From contig NZ_JAUFQI010000001.1 in the NCBI RefSeq assembly GCF_030409715.1, positions 2,778,501 through 2,842,500 on the forward strand: a stretch of DNA of 64,000 nt, read 5' to 3'. The stretch is from Reinekea marina (GTDB lineage: Bacteria; Pseudomonadota; Gammaproteobacteria; Pseudomonadales; Natronospirillaceae). Position 1 is the stretch's first letter; the number at the start of each line of letters is the position of its first letter. A program made the translations under genes and the position numbers. Below are positions 1 to 9,670 of this stretch, piece by piece. A model generated the notes under the pieces. The model was given only the letters and a program-made list of their open reading frames with translations, was not told the DNA's origin and searched no databases.

Positions 1-137
1 AGTGTTGTTTTGGGGGTGCTTTACAACTCAATTACAAGCCTCAAATGTCTATTGTTATTGGATTCGTTATCATTGTCTCATAGCTCATCATACAACAATT
101 AACTTTTACGCTGTATATTCACAGCCAAGGTGATTCA

Positions 138-1439
138 ATGCCATTGCGCCTGCTACTTATTTTCTTTGTTACATTTTACTTTGGCTTCGTACGTGCCGAC
201 TATGGTGACCGACCGGTAGACTGGACGGCGAAAGATACTGCAATTTTTCAAGATTATGCCATACGAGCCCTAAACGCTAAGAGTAGCATTAAAAATAATT
301 ATTGGGCGCATTATTGGTTGTCTGAGAAGCTGAATCAATTCCAGCTCTCAGAAATGCGTTTAACGAATACTCCAACGCCTTTACTCATAGACCAAAACAG
401 TATAAATGCCTTTGCACTGCCCGGTAATTTAATTGGCATACATACAGGCCTATGGCGGTTTGCTCAATCCGAAGACGAACTATTGTCCGTCCTCGCACAC
501 GAAATGGGCCATATATCTTTAGACCATTTTACGCGTTTAAGCGCAGATCGCGCACAAAAAGGCTGGTTAATTGCTTCCGGCATCGTGTTATCGTTTTTGT
601 TGGCGAATGAGAACCCAGAGGCCGCCAATGCAGCGCTTTTAAGCTCATTTGCCGCCGCTAGTCAGCAAAACTTGAGTTTTAGCCAAGCCATGGAGCTAGA
701 GGCCGATCAGTTCGGCCAAGATTTGTTGAAGCATCTGGGCTATGAACCCCACGCTGGGCGCCACTTCTTCACTCGGCTCGATCAACAAACTTTTGCTAAC
801 ACTCAAACTGAGTTTCTAAGATCTCACCCACTGGGTTCAACTCGCGCTTCTAAGTTGAGCAGCGCTGAAAAACAATCTCCTAGCTCTGAACAGCCTAAAG
901 TCTTTGATTTTATTAATCTACTGGTACTTCAACACGATCAAAACGGTACTTTTGAATTCCTTAAGAGAACGTTAGCCGAGCGTTCACTAACGCCTGTAAT
1001 GGGCGATGATCCTCATTTAGAATATGCACTTGCACTCTTTGCGTTAACACAAGATCAAAAGCAGGCTCCTTTTTTAGAGCGCCTCAGTCAAGTCACAAAT
1101 CGTTTTCCTAATTATTTCCCCGCGTGGCATAAACGGCTAGAAGTTGCCTTGGAAATAAATTCAAAAGACAAATGCGAAGTTTGGCAAAACTTACCTGCAG
1201 GATTTGCTCAATCCAATTTAAGTTTAGATGCGCTAGAAACTATTGCTCAAGGCGCACAGCATTGCCAACCGATAGCTTCGGTAGAATGGCAAGCTCGATA
1301 TTTTTGGCGTTCAGGACAAGAAGAAAAGGCGATGAGCTTGTTGAGAAATTCAATTATAAGAGAGCAAAATACGAATCAGCTGGCTCGATTAAAAAACCAG
1401 CTGAACACATTCAATGAACGTTATGAGCGCTTACGCTGA
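138..1439 (+). CDS. bepA: M48-family periplasmic metalloprotease, BepA-like
   Basis: Zinc metalloprotease of the M48 family, by homology a periplasmic protease/chaperone that removes stalled outer-membrane proteins during assembly. A signal peptide spans residues 1-20. The zinc motif HEMGH is at 121-125 and the third ligand lies in ELEADQFG (E188). The C-terminal half (about 240-433) has the helical, TPR-like composition of BepA, which is about 490 aa in E. coli, so this copy is somewhat short. A good ribosome-binding site (AAGGTGA) sits 5 nt before the ATG. The 3' end overlaps convergent nadA by 19 bp. The bepA-nadA neighbourhood also occurs in Pseudomonas. The exact substrate role is inferred from the family. 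Confidence 0.85.
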   Translation: MPLRLLLIFFVTFYFGFVRADYGDRPVDWTAKDTAIFQDYAIRALNAKSSIKNNYWAHYWLSEKLNQFQLSEMRLTNTPTPLLIDQNSINAFALPGNLIGIHTGLWRFAQSEDELLSVLAHEMGHISLDHFTRLSADRAQKGWLIASGIVLSFLLANENPEAANAALLSSFAAASQQNLSFSQAMELEADQFGQDLLKHLGYEPHAGRHFFTRLDQQTFANTQTEFLRSHPLGSTRASKLSSAEKQSPSSEQPKVFDFINLLVLQHDQNGTFEFLKRTLAERSLTPVMGDDPHLEYALALFALTQDQKQAPFLERLSQVTNRFPNYFPAWHKRLEVALEINSKDKCEVWQNLPAGFAQSNLSLDALETIAQGAQHCQPIASVEWQARYFWRSGQEEKAMSLLRNSIIREQNTNQLARLKNQLNTFNERYERLR

Positions 1440-2473
1440 CTGGCAAAATCGAGCATTCGATTCAACGGAATCACCGCCTTCTCTATTAACGTATCATCGA
1501 CAAACACTTCATTCTTAGGCGCAATGAGTTCTTGCTTGATACGCTCTAAGTCATTCATGGCCATCCAAGGGCAGTGGGCACAACTGCGACATTGAGCACC
1601 TGAACCACCCGTTGGCGCTTCAATAAATGATTTCTGTGGCGACCGCTGCTGCATTTTATAAAAGATACCGCGATCAGTAGCGACTATAAACTGAGGGTTT
1701 GGCATTGTTGCTGAGGCTTCAAGTAGCTGCGTAGTAGAACCTACGACATCCGCAATCTCTATGACAGAATCGGGGGATTCAGGGTGCACGAGTACGGCCG
1801 CATCGGGATACATCGCTTTCATATCCATTAAGCCTTTCGCTTTAAATTCTTCATGCACAATACAGCTACCATTCCAAAGCAGCATATCTGCGCCGGTTTG
1901 TTTCTGAACATAACCGCCCAGGTGCTGATCTGGAGCCCAAAGTATCTTTTCACCTTGGCGATCTAAGTGATCGACAATATCCAATGCAACGCTCGAAGTA
2001 ACGACCCAATCAGCACGCGCCTTAACGGCCGCAGAGGTATTGGCATACACCACCACAGTTCGGTCTGGGTGGGCATCACAAAACGCCTCAAACTCATCGA
2101 TAGGGCAGCCTAGGTCAAGTGAGCAGGTGGCCTCTAACGTTGGCATGAGTATGCGTTTGTTAGGGCTCAGTATTTTTGAAGTTTCACCCATGAACTTGAC
2201 GCCAGCGACGATGACCGTGTCTGCCTCTACGTCCCGACCATATCGCGCCATTTCAAGTGAGTCACCGATAAAGCCACCTGATTTCTCGGCCAATGCCTGA
2301 ACCAAAGGATCCGTATAGTAGTGCGCTACGAGCACGGCATTTTGCTCTTTTAAACGCTCTATGATTTCGTCGTTTAACTGTTGAACTTCTTGCTGGCTAA
2401 GTTGCGACGTGCGCTGAGCAACGGGAACATCAAAATTAACGATGAGATCGGACAACTGGTTTTGAGTTTTCAT
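1421..2473 (-). CDS. nadA: quinolinate synthase NadA
   Basis: Condenses iminoaspartate with dihydroxyacetone phosphate to quinolinate in de novo NAD synthesis, using an oxygen-sensitive [4Fe-4S] cluster. At 350 aa it has family length. Visible signatures are [15 protein letters not shown] near residue 50, [10 protein letters not shown] around 116-124 (first cluster cysteine), a central cysteine in [10 protein letters not shown], and the C-terminal [13 protein letters not shown] that supplies the last ligand. Its partner nadB is not in the window. The gene stands alone on the minus strand, downstream of the tRNA-Lys terminator, and overlaps the convergent protease gene at its 3' end. Confidence 0.96.
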   Translation of the reverse strand: MKTQNQLSDLIVNFDVPVAQRTSQLSQQEVQQLNDEIIERLKEQNAVLVAHYYTDPLVQALAEKSGGFIGDSLEMARYGRDVEADTVIVAGVKFMGETSKILSPNKRILMPTLEATCSLDLGCPIDEFEAFCDAHPDRTVVVYANTSAAVKARADWVVTSSVALDIVDHLDRQGEKILWAPDQHLGGYVQKQTGADMLLWNGSCIVHEEFKAKGLMDMKAMYPDAAVLVHPESPDSVIEIADVVGSTTQLLEASATMPNPQFIVATDRGIFYKMQQRSPQKSFIEAPTGGSGAQCRSCAHCPWMAMNDLERIKQELIAPKNEVFVDDTLIEKAVIPLNRMLDFASQRKRS

Positions 2474-2521
2474 AGGGCTCGAATTAAATCAGGTAGGTGG
2501 AAAGGATATTCTAACAGGCAC

Positions 2522-2550
2522 AAAAAAGGAGAGCTAGGCTCTCCTTCTTT
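2522..2550 (-). terminator. Rho-independent terminator after tRNA-Lys
   Basis: A 7-bp stem, GGAGAGC (2528-2534) with GCTCTCC (2538-2544) and a 3-nt loop, is flanked by six A on one side and a T-rich tract on the other. On the minus strand the T run follows the stem, which ends the tRNA-Lys transcript before nadA. The element is roughly symmetrical and could also work on the plus strand. Confidence 0.75.
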
Positions 2551-2557
2551 TAAAAGT

Positions 2558-2633
2558 TGGTGGGTCGTGTGCGACTCGAACGCACGACCAATTGGTTAAA
2601 AGCCAACTGCTCTACCAACTGAGCTAACGACCC
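2558..2633 (-). tRNA. tRNA-Lys (UUU), copy 2
   Basis: A 76-nt cloverleaf with acceptor stem GGGTCGT/ACGACCC, D-arm AGCTCAGTTGGTAGAGC, anticodon loop CTTTTAA (anticodon TTT), a T-arm with GTTCGAGTC, discriminator A and an encoded CCA. It appears identical to the copy 75 bp upstream and is followed directly by a terminator. It is the distal member of the pair. Confidence 0.97.
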
Positions 2634-2708
2634 TAATCTTGTCGGTATTTTACAAAGCGAAATCCACAATTTCAAGTAAAATCAACCACTTACATTCAAT
2701 TTCTTAAG

Positions 2709-2784
2709 TGGTGGGTCGTGTGCGACTCGAACGCACGACCAATTGGTTAAAAGCCAACTGCTCTACCAACTGAGCTAACGACCC
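2709..2784 (-). tRNA. tRNA-Lys (UUU), copy 1
   Basis: Same 76-nt lysine tRNA as the next copy, with anticodon TTT and encoded CCA. It is promoter-proximal: a -10 and -35 with a GC-rich discriminator lie directly upstream. In Pseudomonas the tRNA-Lys after queC is a known genomic-island attachment site. Here no integrase or island is present between it and nadA. Confidence 0.97.
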
Positions 2785-2799
2785 CCGAAAGAGGCGCAT

Positions 2800-2827
2800 A
2801 TAATATTGAAATTTTCTGCTAACGCAA
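2800..2827 (-). promoter_or_regulatory. sigma70 promoter of the tRNA-Lys pair
   Basis: On the minus strand, TTGCGT (2822-2827), a 16-nt spacer, then TATTAT (2800-2805) followed by a GC-rich stretch ATGCGCC. A GC-rich discriminator after the -10 is typical of stable-RNA promoters under stringent control. It lies about 15 nt before the mature tRNA 5' end. Confidence 0.65.
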
Positions 2828-2914
2828 GCCTTAAATTAAAAAAAAGTCACCCAAGTTATTGTTTTTTAACGACATTAAAACAAAAACAGGGCTGCAGGCC
2901 GCGTTCTATAAGGC

Positions 2915-3592
2915 TTAAGCCTTCACATAACGAGTTTGATCGGGCACACCTGCATCGCTAAAACCTTTAATTCTTAAGCGGCAAGAGTCGCATTGACCAC
3001 AGGCTTCACCCTCATCATTGGCTTGATAGCAACTAACTGTCAACGAATAATCGACACCCAGCTTATGCCCAAGTTCAATGGTTTGCGCTTTGCTTAGGTC
3101 AATTAAGGGCGTCACAATCTTAATGGGGTGCCCTTCAACACCTCGCTTTGTGGCTAAATTAGCCAGCGTTTCAAACGCTGCGATGTATTCTGGACGACAA
3201 TCTGGGTAGCCAGAGTAATCTACTGCGCTAACACCAATGCAAATTGCGTCTGCATTGATCACCTCGGCCCACCCTAAAGCCACCGACAAAAACACTGTAT
3301 TACGGGCCGGCACGTAGGTAGAAGGGATTCCTTCAGACTCTTCAGTTGGCACATCTATTGAATCATCCGTTAACGCCGACCCGCCAATGCTGCGCAGGTT
3401 CATCGGTACAATTTTATGCTCTATCACCGAAAACTGCCGTGCGACTCGTCTAGCCGCCTCTAATTCAGAATCATGGCGCTGGCCATAATCAAAACTTAAC
3501 GCATAAACGTCATAGCCATCGGCTTGCGCCTTTGCAATAACTGTTGTTGAATCGAGTCCACCACTTAAAAGTACGACGGCTTTCGGCTTCAT
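2915..3592 (-). CDS. queC: 7-cyano-7-deazaguanine synthase QueC
   Basis: ATP-dependent conversion of 7-carboxy-7-deazaguanine to preQ0 in queuosine biosynthesis. The PP-loop ATP motif SGGLDST is at residues 10-16, and the C-terminal zinc-binding cysteines are in SCYQAN and [10 protein letters not shown]. At 225 aa it has normal length. In Pseudomonas queE lies between cpoB and queC. Here queE is absent from this place, and a terminator separates cpoB from queC, so queC probably has its own promoter. An AAGGA ribosome-binding site precedes the ATG. No preQ1 riboswitch is apparent upstream. Confidence 0.96.
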   Translation of the reverse strand: MKPKAVVLLSGGLDSTTVIAKAQADGYDVYALSFDYGQRHDSELEAARRVARQFSVIEHKIVPMNLRSIGGSALTDDSIDVPTEESEGIPSTYVPARNTVFLSVALGWAEVINADAICIGVSAVDYSGYPDCRPEYIAAFETLANLATKRGVEGHPIKIVTPLIDLSKAQTIELGHKLGVDYSLTVSCYQANDEGEACGQCDSCRLRIKGFSDAGVPDQTRYVKA

Positions 3593-3698
3593 AGGAAGAT
3601 GTCCTTTTGAATGTTTTTTACAATGTTAAGTAAATTTTTGCGAATTAGATACGACAGGAGAACCATTGAGAAAAACCACGCAAGTCTTATCGCTGACT

Positions 3699-3731
3699 AA
3701 AAATACCTTCGCTTGGTGTCGGTATTTTTTA
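3699..3731 (-). terminator. terminator of the tol-pal-cpoB operon
   Basis: Nine-base-pair stem AAAAATACC (3699-3707) with GGTATTTTT (3721-3729), loop 13 nt. On the minus strand the stem ends in a run of T. It lies 26 bp past the cpoB stop and so closes the tolQRAB-pal-cpoB operon ahead of queC. Confidence 0.65.
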
Positions 3732-3756
3732 ACGCCTAAGGCTAACGTGGATTAGA

Positions 3757-4536
3757 TTATTGTGCGTCTAACCGTGCTTTTGCTAACTTCGCACTTTGAG
3801 TGTCTGCATACTCTTTGATGACTCGATTAAAATAATCAGCGGCTTTTGCGGCATTTCCAGATTGCTGTGCAATAACACCCAATTTGTAGAGTGAGTCGGG
3901 CGTTTTATCGTGGTCACTGTAGTCTTTTACAATACGCTCAAAAGCCTTTTGTGCACTGGCTGTGTCTCGCTGCACAAGGTAGATTTCGCCAATCCAATAC
4001 CATGAATTAGGCGTTAACGGGTGCTGCGGGTATTGTTTAGTAAACACAGAGAGCTGAGCAATGGCTTTATCAAAATCACGCTCTCGCATGAGATCTTTAG
4101 CCTGATTATATTGCGCTAAAATCTCTTCATCAGAGAGTGCTGCGTCATCTGGAGCATTGTTCGTGGCGGCAACAGGGCTTGCCTGTACTGTAGAGCGCTG
4201 CTCTTGCAATGACAGAATGCGGCGATCTAGGTCTACATAGCGCTCTTTTTGCTCTTGCTGCAACACCTGCACTTGATAATGTAACTCTTCGATCAACCCT
4301 CGCTGCTCAGCAACCATCGACTGAAGATCTTGCACCTGAAACAACAACGATTCTATAACCGCGTTATCAGCAGCTGCAACCGTAGTTTGCCGGTTTAACG
4401 GCACCGCGTCCTGGCTTTGAGCCACGTGATCGGCTTGAGACTGAACAATAGGGACATCTGCCCATAGTTGTGCGCTCATAAACGCAAAAGTGCCGCCCAC
4501 TAGGGCAGCACTTATTCTTTTATACATCAACTGCAT
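3757..4536 (-). CDS. cpoB: Tol-Pal cell-division coordinator CpoB (YbgF)
   Basis: Periplasmic protein that links the Tol-Pal machine to PBP1B-driven septal peptidoglycan synthesis. It has a signal peptide of about 26 residues, an N-terminal coiled-coil (roughly 60-115, heptad pattern with LQDLQSMVAEQRGLIEEL), a linker, then TPR repeats (about 140-259, for example NSWYWIGEIYLVQRDTASAQKAF and DSLYKLGVIAQQSGNAAKAADYF). At 259 aa it matches the family. It lies 11 bp after pal as the last gene of the operon. A second in-frame ATG at codon 4 is an alternative start. Confidence 0.93.
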   Translation of the reverse strand: MQLMYKRISAALVGGTFAFMSAQLWADVPIVQSQADHVAQSQDAVPLNRQTTVAAADNAVIESLLFQVQDLQSMVAEQRGLIEELHYQVQVLQQEQKERYVDLDRRILSLQEQRSTVQASPVAATNNAPDDAALSDEEILAQYNQAKDLMRERDFDKAIAQLSVFTKQYPQHPLTPNSWYWIGEIYLVQRDTASAQKAFERIVKDYSDHDKTPDSLYKLGVIAQQSGNAAKAADYFNRVIKEYADTQSAKLAKARLDAQ

Positions 4537-4547
4537 AATCGCTCAGC

Positions 4548-5117
4548 TTATTTGTAAACGATCTGAACTCGACGGTTTTCAGAGTAAGCAGCTTCAGTTT
4601 TACCTAAAGATAAAGGCTTCTCTTCACCGTAGCTCACTACGTCGATTTGAGCTGCAGAAACACCTTTCAACTGAAGGTATGTTGCAACTTGCTTAGAACG
4701 ACGCTCACCTAAACCTAGGTTGTATTCACGAGTACCACGCTCATCAGCATGACCTTCTAAAACAACGTTTTGGTTAGGGTTGTTCATTAAGAACATAGCG
4801 TGTGCATCTAGCATAGCCATGAAGTCTTTACGGATAGAAGACTGATCGAAGTCGAAGAACACTAACGTTTGGTCAAGCAATGCTTGATCGATATCGCTAG
4901 CCATGTCATCTACTTCAACCATTGCGTCAGATTCTACTTGTTCAACTTCTAGAACAATTTCATCATCAACAACTAGTTCAACAGTCGGTTCTTCAGTCGC
5001 TGTTCCTGTAGATTCTGTTGAGTTAGACGTATCTTCATCTTGGGTCTTACCGCCACAAGCGACAAGTACTAATGCTGAAGAGAATACCGCAGCTGTTAAA
5101 AGTTTGGATTTAGCCAT
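4548..5117 (-). CDS. pal: peptidoglycan-associated lipoprotein Pal
   Basis: Outer-membrane lipoprotein that anchors the envelope to peptidoglycan and is moved by TolB/TolA at the division site. A lipobox LVAC puts the lipidated cysteine at residue 21. An acidic, Thr/Ser-rich linker (about 25-75) precedes an OmpA_C domain with [28 protein letters not shown] and the diaminopimelate-binding Asp/Arg pattern. At 189 aa it is slightly longer than E. coli Pal because of the linker. An 87-bp gap after tolB holds an 8-bp inverted repeat (5187-5194 with 5207-5214) that may set mRNA stability. Confidence 0.96.
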   Translation of the reverse strand: MAKSKLLTAAVFSSALVLVACGGKTQDEDTSNSTESTGTATEEPTVELVVDDEIVLEVEQVESDAMVEVDDMASDIDQALLDQTLVFFDFDQSSIRKDFMAMLDAHAMFLMNNPNQNVVLEGHADERGTREYNLGLGERRSKQVATYLQLKGVSAAQIDVVSYGEEKPLSLGKTEAAYSENRRVQIVYK

Positions 5118-5204
5118 GTTACTATCCCATTTCCTGTTTTATTGTTTGTCCGTTCACTTTATTCTAAGTTCGGTCGACTTGTCTATCTTGAACTGCTTTT
5201 AAAT

Positions 5205-6509
5205 TTAGTTCAAGTACGGAGACCAAGAGGGCTCCAACACATCGCCAAAATCAGATTTCATTTGGTTGGTGACCTGCCCATCTAAAGAGACCCAAGCTAA
5301 AACACCTTGCGAATCTCTTTGTGTAGCATACACCAACATCGTACCGTTTGGAGCGATCGATGGCGACTCATCTAAGTTTGTCTGCGTGAGAATTCGAACA
5401 TCTCTTGTCGCCAAGTCCATCGCGGCGATATGGAAACGTCCTTCTAGCTGATGAACAAAGACTAAATACTTACCATCGGTGCTATATCGAGCACGTAAAT
5501 TCTGTGATCCTTCGAATGTTAATCGCTCTGAACGCTTGCTGGCAAGGTCATATCTGTAAATTTGTGGCCTACCTCCCTTTTCTGAGGTAAAAACAAATGA
5601 TTTTGCGTCTGGAGCAAAGCTTGGCTCAGTGTCAATGTAGGTATTTCGCGTAATTCGATTCGATTTTCCGGTCTGAAAATCGTACAAATATATCTCAGGG
5701 CTGTTCTTGTTACTCGACACATAGGCTAAATAACGGCCATCGGGTGAAAATGAAGGCGCACTGGTATACCCACGTGCATCCGAAATGGATCGCACTTGGC
5801 CACTGGCTAACTCTTGTATGAATATTTTCCAACGATCTCCAACTTTATTGGCAAACGCGATTTTTTTACCATCGTGAGCCCAAGAAACAGAAATAATGGG
5901 CTCACGAGATTTATAGATAGTTCTGGCACGTTGGCCATCGGCATCGGCAATTTGTAATCGATAATCGAATTGATTTCCACCCAGCGATTTTCGCGTTACA
6001 AAGGCAATTTTAGTTGAGAAAATCCCTTTTACACCGGTTATACGCTCGTAAAATAAATCGGATATAGAGTGAGAGAACTCACGAAGCTGATACACCCCAA
6101 TATTCTGCGTCACTCGCACCATTCGGGTTTTCTTTACAACATCGTAGAGTGCAACCTGCACCTTTACTTGATTGTCCGGCAATGGCGTTAGGTTACCGAT
6201 CACCAGATACTCCTGCCCTAATAGCTGCCAATCTCGAAAGTAGATACCTTCCTCGGTAGAAGGCTGGCTTAACATTTCACTCGGGGCCAGCGGTTCAAAC
6301 CGTCCTGTTCGCACTAAGTTGTTAGTCAGGGTGTTTTCAATGCGCTCTGGTAGCACCGACGTACCAGACCAATAAAACGGCACCACCGCTATGCGGGTTT
6401 TTGTATCGTAGCCCTTAGTTACCACAATTTCGAGATCGGCCTGTGCAGGCAGCATTAAGAGCAGCAAACTCAGTAAGCTAAGGCTGGTGAATATTCGTCT
6501 TAAAATCAT
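5205..6509 (-). CDS. tolB: Tol-Pal translocation protein TolB
   Basis: Periplasmic beta-propeller that binds Pal and is pulled by TolA. A signal peptide covers residues 1-24 (cleavage after LPAQA). An N-terminal domain is followed by repeated six-bladed propeller motifs such as SWAHDGKKIAF, SFSPDGRYLAYVS, SFAPDAKSFVFTS and RYSTDGKYLVFV. At 434 aa it has standard length. Its start overlaps the tolA stop by 4 nt (ATGA), indicating translational coupling. Confidence 0.97.
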   Translation of the reverse strand: MILRRIFTSLSLLSLLLLMLPAQADLEIVVTKGYDTKTRIAVVPFYWSGTSVLPERIENTLTNNLVRTGRFEPLAPSEMLSQPSTEEGIYFRDWQLLGQEYLVIGNLTPLPDNQVKVQVALYDVVKKTRMVRVTQNIGVYQLREFSHSISDLFYERITGVKGIFSTKIAFVTRKSLGGNQFDYRLQIADADGQRARTIYKSREPIISVSWAHDGKKIAFANKVGDRWKIFIQELASGQVRSISDARGYTSAPSFSPDGRYLAYVSSNKNSPEIYLYDFQTGKSNRITRNTYIDTEPSFAPDAKSFVFTSEKGGRPQIYRYDLASKRSERLTFEGSQNLRARYSTDGKYLVFVHQLEGRFHIAAMDLATRDVRILTQTNLDESPSIAPNGTMLVYATQRDSQGVLAWVSLDGQVTNQMKSDFGDVLEPSWSPYLN

Positions 6510-7357
6510 GGCTGCATTAAATCCTCTGGAATAAAGGTAATGGATAAACTTCGAAAGCCACCGGCTTCGAATACTTCTGGGTCTTCGGGTACTTCAAAGC
6601 GCCGAACTCGTTCAATGGCTCGCAATACGGATTGATCATAAGTAGCCATACCACTGCTTTCAATGAGCTGGACCGATGACAATTCACCGGTAGGTAGCAG
6701 CTTAACAGACACCTTGGCTTCTAATCCGGTTAAGTCTTTTAAGCGTAACTCGGCAGGTCGTGACCATCGCGACGAAATTTGCTGAGTTATTGCGGCCCTG
6801 TAGTTATTAATCTCTGCACCAATTTGCTCAGCTCGGGCTTTGTCGGCCTCTAACTGCGCGAGCTTATTATCAATTTCAGCGTCTTCGGCATCGAGGTCTG
6901 CCAAAAAATCATCAAATAAAGCCGCTTCTTCAGCTGCGGCCTTGGCAGCAGCTTCTGCGGCCGCTTTTTCTAGCTCCGCCTGTGTTGGGCCGGCAGGTTT
7001 CGGTTCTTTTTCAACGGGTGGTGCCGTGGGTGTCGATGCCAGTTCCTTAGGTACGGTTTCTTTAGGCTTTGGCTGCTCTACTGGCTTAGGTTTAGGCTTT
7101 GGCGCGGGCTGGGTCTTTTCCACCGGCTTAGGCGTCGGCGTTGGCTTAGGCTTGACCACCGGCTTCGGTGCAGGTTTTGGCGCTTCTATGGTGACTACTT
7201 CAGCACGAATGGAATTAGGTATCTCAAAGGCTTTCGGTTCAGAGGTTGAAAACGACCAAGAATTAAACACGGCCACAGCCACAACCAAATGAACAACGAC
7301 GGAGAATGCGACAGGAACCCCAAAAATTTTCAGCGATTCCGGCAACGAATTACTCAT
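6506..7357 (-). CDS. tolA: Tol-Pal inner-membrane energy transducer TolA
   Basis: Single-pass inner-membrane protein carrying proton-motive force from TolQR to TolB-Pal. One transmembrane helix lies at about 12-32. A Pro/Lys-rich segment (about 58-115, many KPxPKP repeats) and an Ala/Glu helical region (about 128-185) follow. The C-terminal TonB/TolA-like domain (about 190-283) ends in SLSITFIPEDL. At 283 aa it is shorter than the 421-aa E. coli protein because domain II is reduced. The start overlaps tolR by 8 bp. Confidence 0.93.
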   Translation of the reverse strand: MSNSLPESLKIFGVPVAFSVVVHLVVAVAVFNSWSFSTSEPKAFEIPNSIRAEVVTIEAPKPAPKPVVKPKPTPTPKPVEKTQPAPKPKPKPVEQPKPKETVPKELASTPTAPPVEKEPKPAGPTQAELEKAAAEAAAKAAAEEAALFDDFLADLDAEDAEIDNKLAQLEADKARAEQIGAEINNYRAAITQQISSRWSRPAELRLKDLTGLEAKVSVKLLPTGELSSVQLIESSGMATYDQSVLRAIERVRRFEVPEDPEVFEAGGFRSLSITFIPEDLMQP

Positions 7358-7775
7358 TAGGTGCCTCTGTGATTAGGCCAACGGAATCCATTCCAGCCGC
7401 CTGCAAGCTCGACATAATAGACATAACACGTCCATAAGGCACATCGGCATCTGCACGCAACAACACCTGTAAATTAGGCTGCTGCTTTTTAATTCCGGCG
7501 ACGTAATTAGCCACACCTACATCATCTACCTTAGCGGGCTCTTCTTCGCCTCGTTCAATTAAGGCCTGACCTTCTTTGGTTAACGCTACGATAAGATGCT
7601 GCTCTTTCTCATCAATTGTTAATGGCGCAGAAGATACTTTAGGCACGTCAACTTCGACCCCTTGGATTAACATCGGTGCGGTGACCATAAAAATAATCAA
7701 CAACACCAACATTACATCGATATAGGGCACAACGTTCATTTCGGCGACAGGTTTACGGCGCTTACGAAGCAACAT
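7350..7775 (-). CDS. tolR: Tol-Pal motor subunit TolR
   Basis: ExbD/TolR family protein, stator partner of TolQ. A single N-terminal transmembrane helix (about 18-38) contains the proton-carrying aspartate in VVPYIDVMLVLLIIFMV, followed by a periplasmic domain ending LQAAGMDSVGLIT. At 141 aa it has family length. It lies 2 bp downstream of tolQ. Confidence 0.96.
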   Translation of the reverse strand: MLLRKRRKPVAEMNVVPYIDVMLVLLIIFMVTAPMLIQGVEVDVPKVSSAPLTIDEKEQHLIVALTKEGQALIERGEEEPAKVDDVGVANYVAGIKKQQPNLQVLLRADADVPYGRVMSIMSSLQAAGMDSVGLITEAPNE

Positions 7776-7777
7776 CT

Positions 7778-8482
7778 TTAGGCACCTTGTTTTTTGTTTT
7801 GATTTGCCAAAATATGCGTTTGCCGATGCAATATAGACGCAAACTCTTCAGCAAAGACTTCTAAGTTTCCGAGCATTTTATCGGATCGAGCTGAAAAATT
7901 GTTGTAGGCAATAACCGCCGGAATAGCCGCAAACAAACCCATGGCCGTTGCGATCAATGCTTCGGCGATACCAGGAGCGACTGTCGCCAAAGACACCTGT
8001 GCGACAGAGGCTAAGCCAAGGAAGGAGTTCATGATGCCCCAAACCGTACCAAACAGACCAATGTAAGGACTGGTTGAACCCACGGTGGCTAAAAAGTTGA
8101 GGTGAGCATCTAGCCGTTCGGCTTCTTTACTCAGTGCCACCCGCATTGCTCTCTGACAGGCTGCCATGATGGCATCAGAATCGGTCACGTTTTGCGCCCT
8201 TAAGCGCGAAAACTCTTTAAAACCGGCTCGGAATAAAACTTCACCACCATTCACTTCATCAGGGTTAGCATTAACCTGGCGATAGAGATGCGCCAAATCT
8301 ATCCCCGACCAAAAGCGTTCTTCGAACTCAGAAAATTTAGCGGACGCGGTATTCATCACTTTACGACGCTCATAAATGAACACCCAAGTAGCAATAGATA
8401 AACCCACTAAAACAAGCATGACTAGCTTAACTAAGAGTGACGCATTAGAAATTAAATGCCAGTACGACAAGGAATCGCCCAC
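7778..8482 (-). CDS. tolQ: Tol-Pal motor subunit TolQ
   Basis: ExbB/MotA-type proton channel subunit with three transmembrane segments (about 16-36, 136-160, 170-195). The family signature LFGTVWGIMNSFLGL is present. It is first in the tol operon and starts with GTG behind AAGGA. In most gammaproteobacteria ybgC, a thioesterase gene, precedes tolQ. It is absent here, and 119 bp without a gene separate tolQ from ruvB. The tol promoter presumably lies in that gap. Confidence 0.95.
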   Translation of the reverse strand: MGDSLSYWHLISNASLLVKLVMLVLVGLSIATWVFIYERRKVMNTASAKFSEFEERFWSGIDLAHLYRQVNANPDEVNGGEVLFRAGFKEFSRLRAQNVTDSDAIMAACQRAMRVALSKEAERLDAHLNFLATVGSTSPYIGLFGTVWGIMNSFLGLASVAQVSLATVAPGIAEALIATAMGLFAAIPAVIAYNNFSARSDKMLGNLEVFAEEFASILHRQTHILANQNKKQGA

Positions 8483-8601
8483 GAGAATGTCCTTTCAATA
8501 AATAGTGCCCTTAGGCTAAAGAACTTCTCGACCTAATTCCAGCCAATTAAAGCTTTGTAATGAATAATTTTCTAAGCCTTTGCAAAGCAAAAAAAAATGG
8601 C

Positions 8602-9621
8602 TCAGTTAGTTTCTTTATGTGGTGGCTTTAAATCAAAATGCAAATAGGCCAAATCGGTGACAATACGCCCTCTAGGCGTTCGCATTAAAAAGCCCTGTTG
8701 AATTAAATAAGGCTCTACAACATCTTCTATCGTATCTCGCTCTTCACTCAGTGCTGTGGCAATGTTTTCGACCCCGGCAGGGCCGCCATTAAATTTTTCA
8801 ATTAATGCCAACAACACTCGACGGTCTAATTGATCGAAACCAGCGCGGTCTACATTCAGTAAATTCAAAGCGCCATCAGCAATGGCTTCTGTCACAAAGC
8901 CATCGTGACGAACCTCGGCAAAATCTCTTACTCGCCGTAACAAACGGTTCGCAATTCGAGGCGTACCTCGCGAACGGCGCGCGACTTCTCTGGCACCAGG
9001 CTCGTCTATTTCAATGTTCATTTTCCCCGCAGAGCGCATCACAATCGTGGTTAAATCAGCCACACTGTAAAACTCGAGTCGCTCTACAATACCGAATCGA
9101 TCGCGTAGCGGTGAAGTTAACAACCCTGCACGCGTGGTAGCGCCGACTAAAGTAAAAGGCGGCAAATCTAATTTTATGCTGCGCGCAGCGGGTCCTTCAC
9201 CAATCATGATGTCAAGCTGATAATCTTCCATTGCAGGGTATAGTATTTCTTCGATATGCGCCGATAACCGGTGAATTTCATCGATAAAGAGCACATCGCC
9301 TTCTTCAAGGTTGGTCAGCATGGCCGCTAAATCACCTGCCTTTTCAAGCACGGGACCTGACGTTGTCTTGATATTTACACCCATTTCATTTGCGATGATG
9401 TTGGCTAAGGTGGTTTTACCTAAGCCTGGCGGCCCAAATATCAAGCTGTGATCCAACGGCTCTTCTCGCTTTTTAGCCGCGCCAAGGAAAATCTCCATTT
9501 TTTCGCGCACAACCGCTTGGCCAATGTAGTCAGCCAACGTATCGGGGCGAATAGCGCGATCCTGGCTAACTTCTCTAGGACTTTCCTCTACCGCACTGAC
9601 AAAGCGATCGGTTTCTATCAT
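8602..9621 (-). CDS. ruvB: Holliday junction helicase motor RuvB
   Basis: AAA+ ATPase that drives branch migration of Holliday junctions with RuvA. Walker A is GPPGLGKTT (about 63-71), Walker B FIDEIH, sensor 1 GATTRAG, and the arginine finger region is [10 protein letters not shown]-terminal winged helix ends with GRIVTDLAY. At 339 aa it has normal length. It follows ruvA by 49 bp as the last gene of the ruvC-TRIC-ruvA-ruvB run. No LexA-type box is evident upstream. Confidence 0.98.
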   Translation of the reverse strand: MIETDRFVSAVEESPREVSQDRAIRPDTLADYIGQAVVREKMEIFLGAAKKREEPLDHSLIFGPPGLGKTTLANIIANEMGVNIKTTSGPVLEKAGDLAAMLTNLEEGDVLFIDEIHRLSAHIEEILYPAMEDYQLDIMIGEGPAARSIKLDLPPFTLVGATTRAGLLTSPLRDRFGIVERLEFYSVADLTTIVMRSAGKMNIEIDEPGAREVARRSRGTPRIANRLLRRVRDFAEVRHDGFVTEAIADGALNLLNVDRAGFDQLDRRVLLALIEKFNGGPAGVENIATALSEERDTIEDVVEPYLIQQGFLMRTPRGRIVTDLAYLHFDLKPPHKETN

Positions 9622-9670
9622 GTGTTTTTTCCTACCCGTGTCCGTCTAAGGCTTTTTTAAAAGTTTACCG

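Noticed and set aside
111..124. LexA-like CTGT..ACAG in front of the M48 protease gene
   Set aside because: The spacing is 6 nt, not 8 as in a gammaproteobacterial LexA box, and the gene is not an expected SOS target.
6840..7292. 150-codon open frame antisense to tolA
   Set aside because: Its Ser/Ala/Gly-rich product is the mirror of the Pro/Lys and Ala/Glu repeats of TolA. It has no ribosome-binding site or known homology.
8570..8600. Possible terminator hairpin (GCTTTGCAAAGGC) after ruvB
   Set aside because: The poly-A/T tract lies on the wrong side of the stem for the minus strand, so it does not form a Rho-independent terminator.
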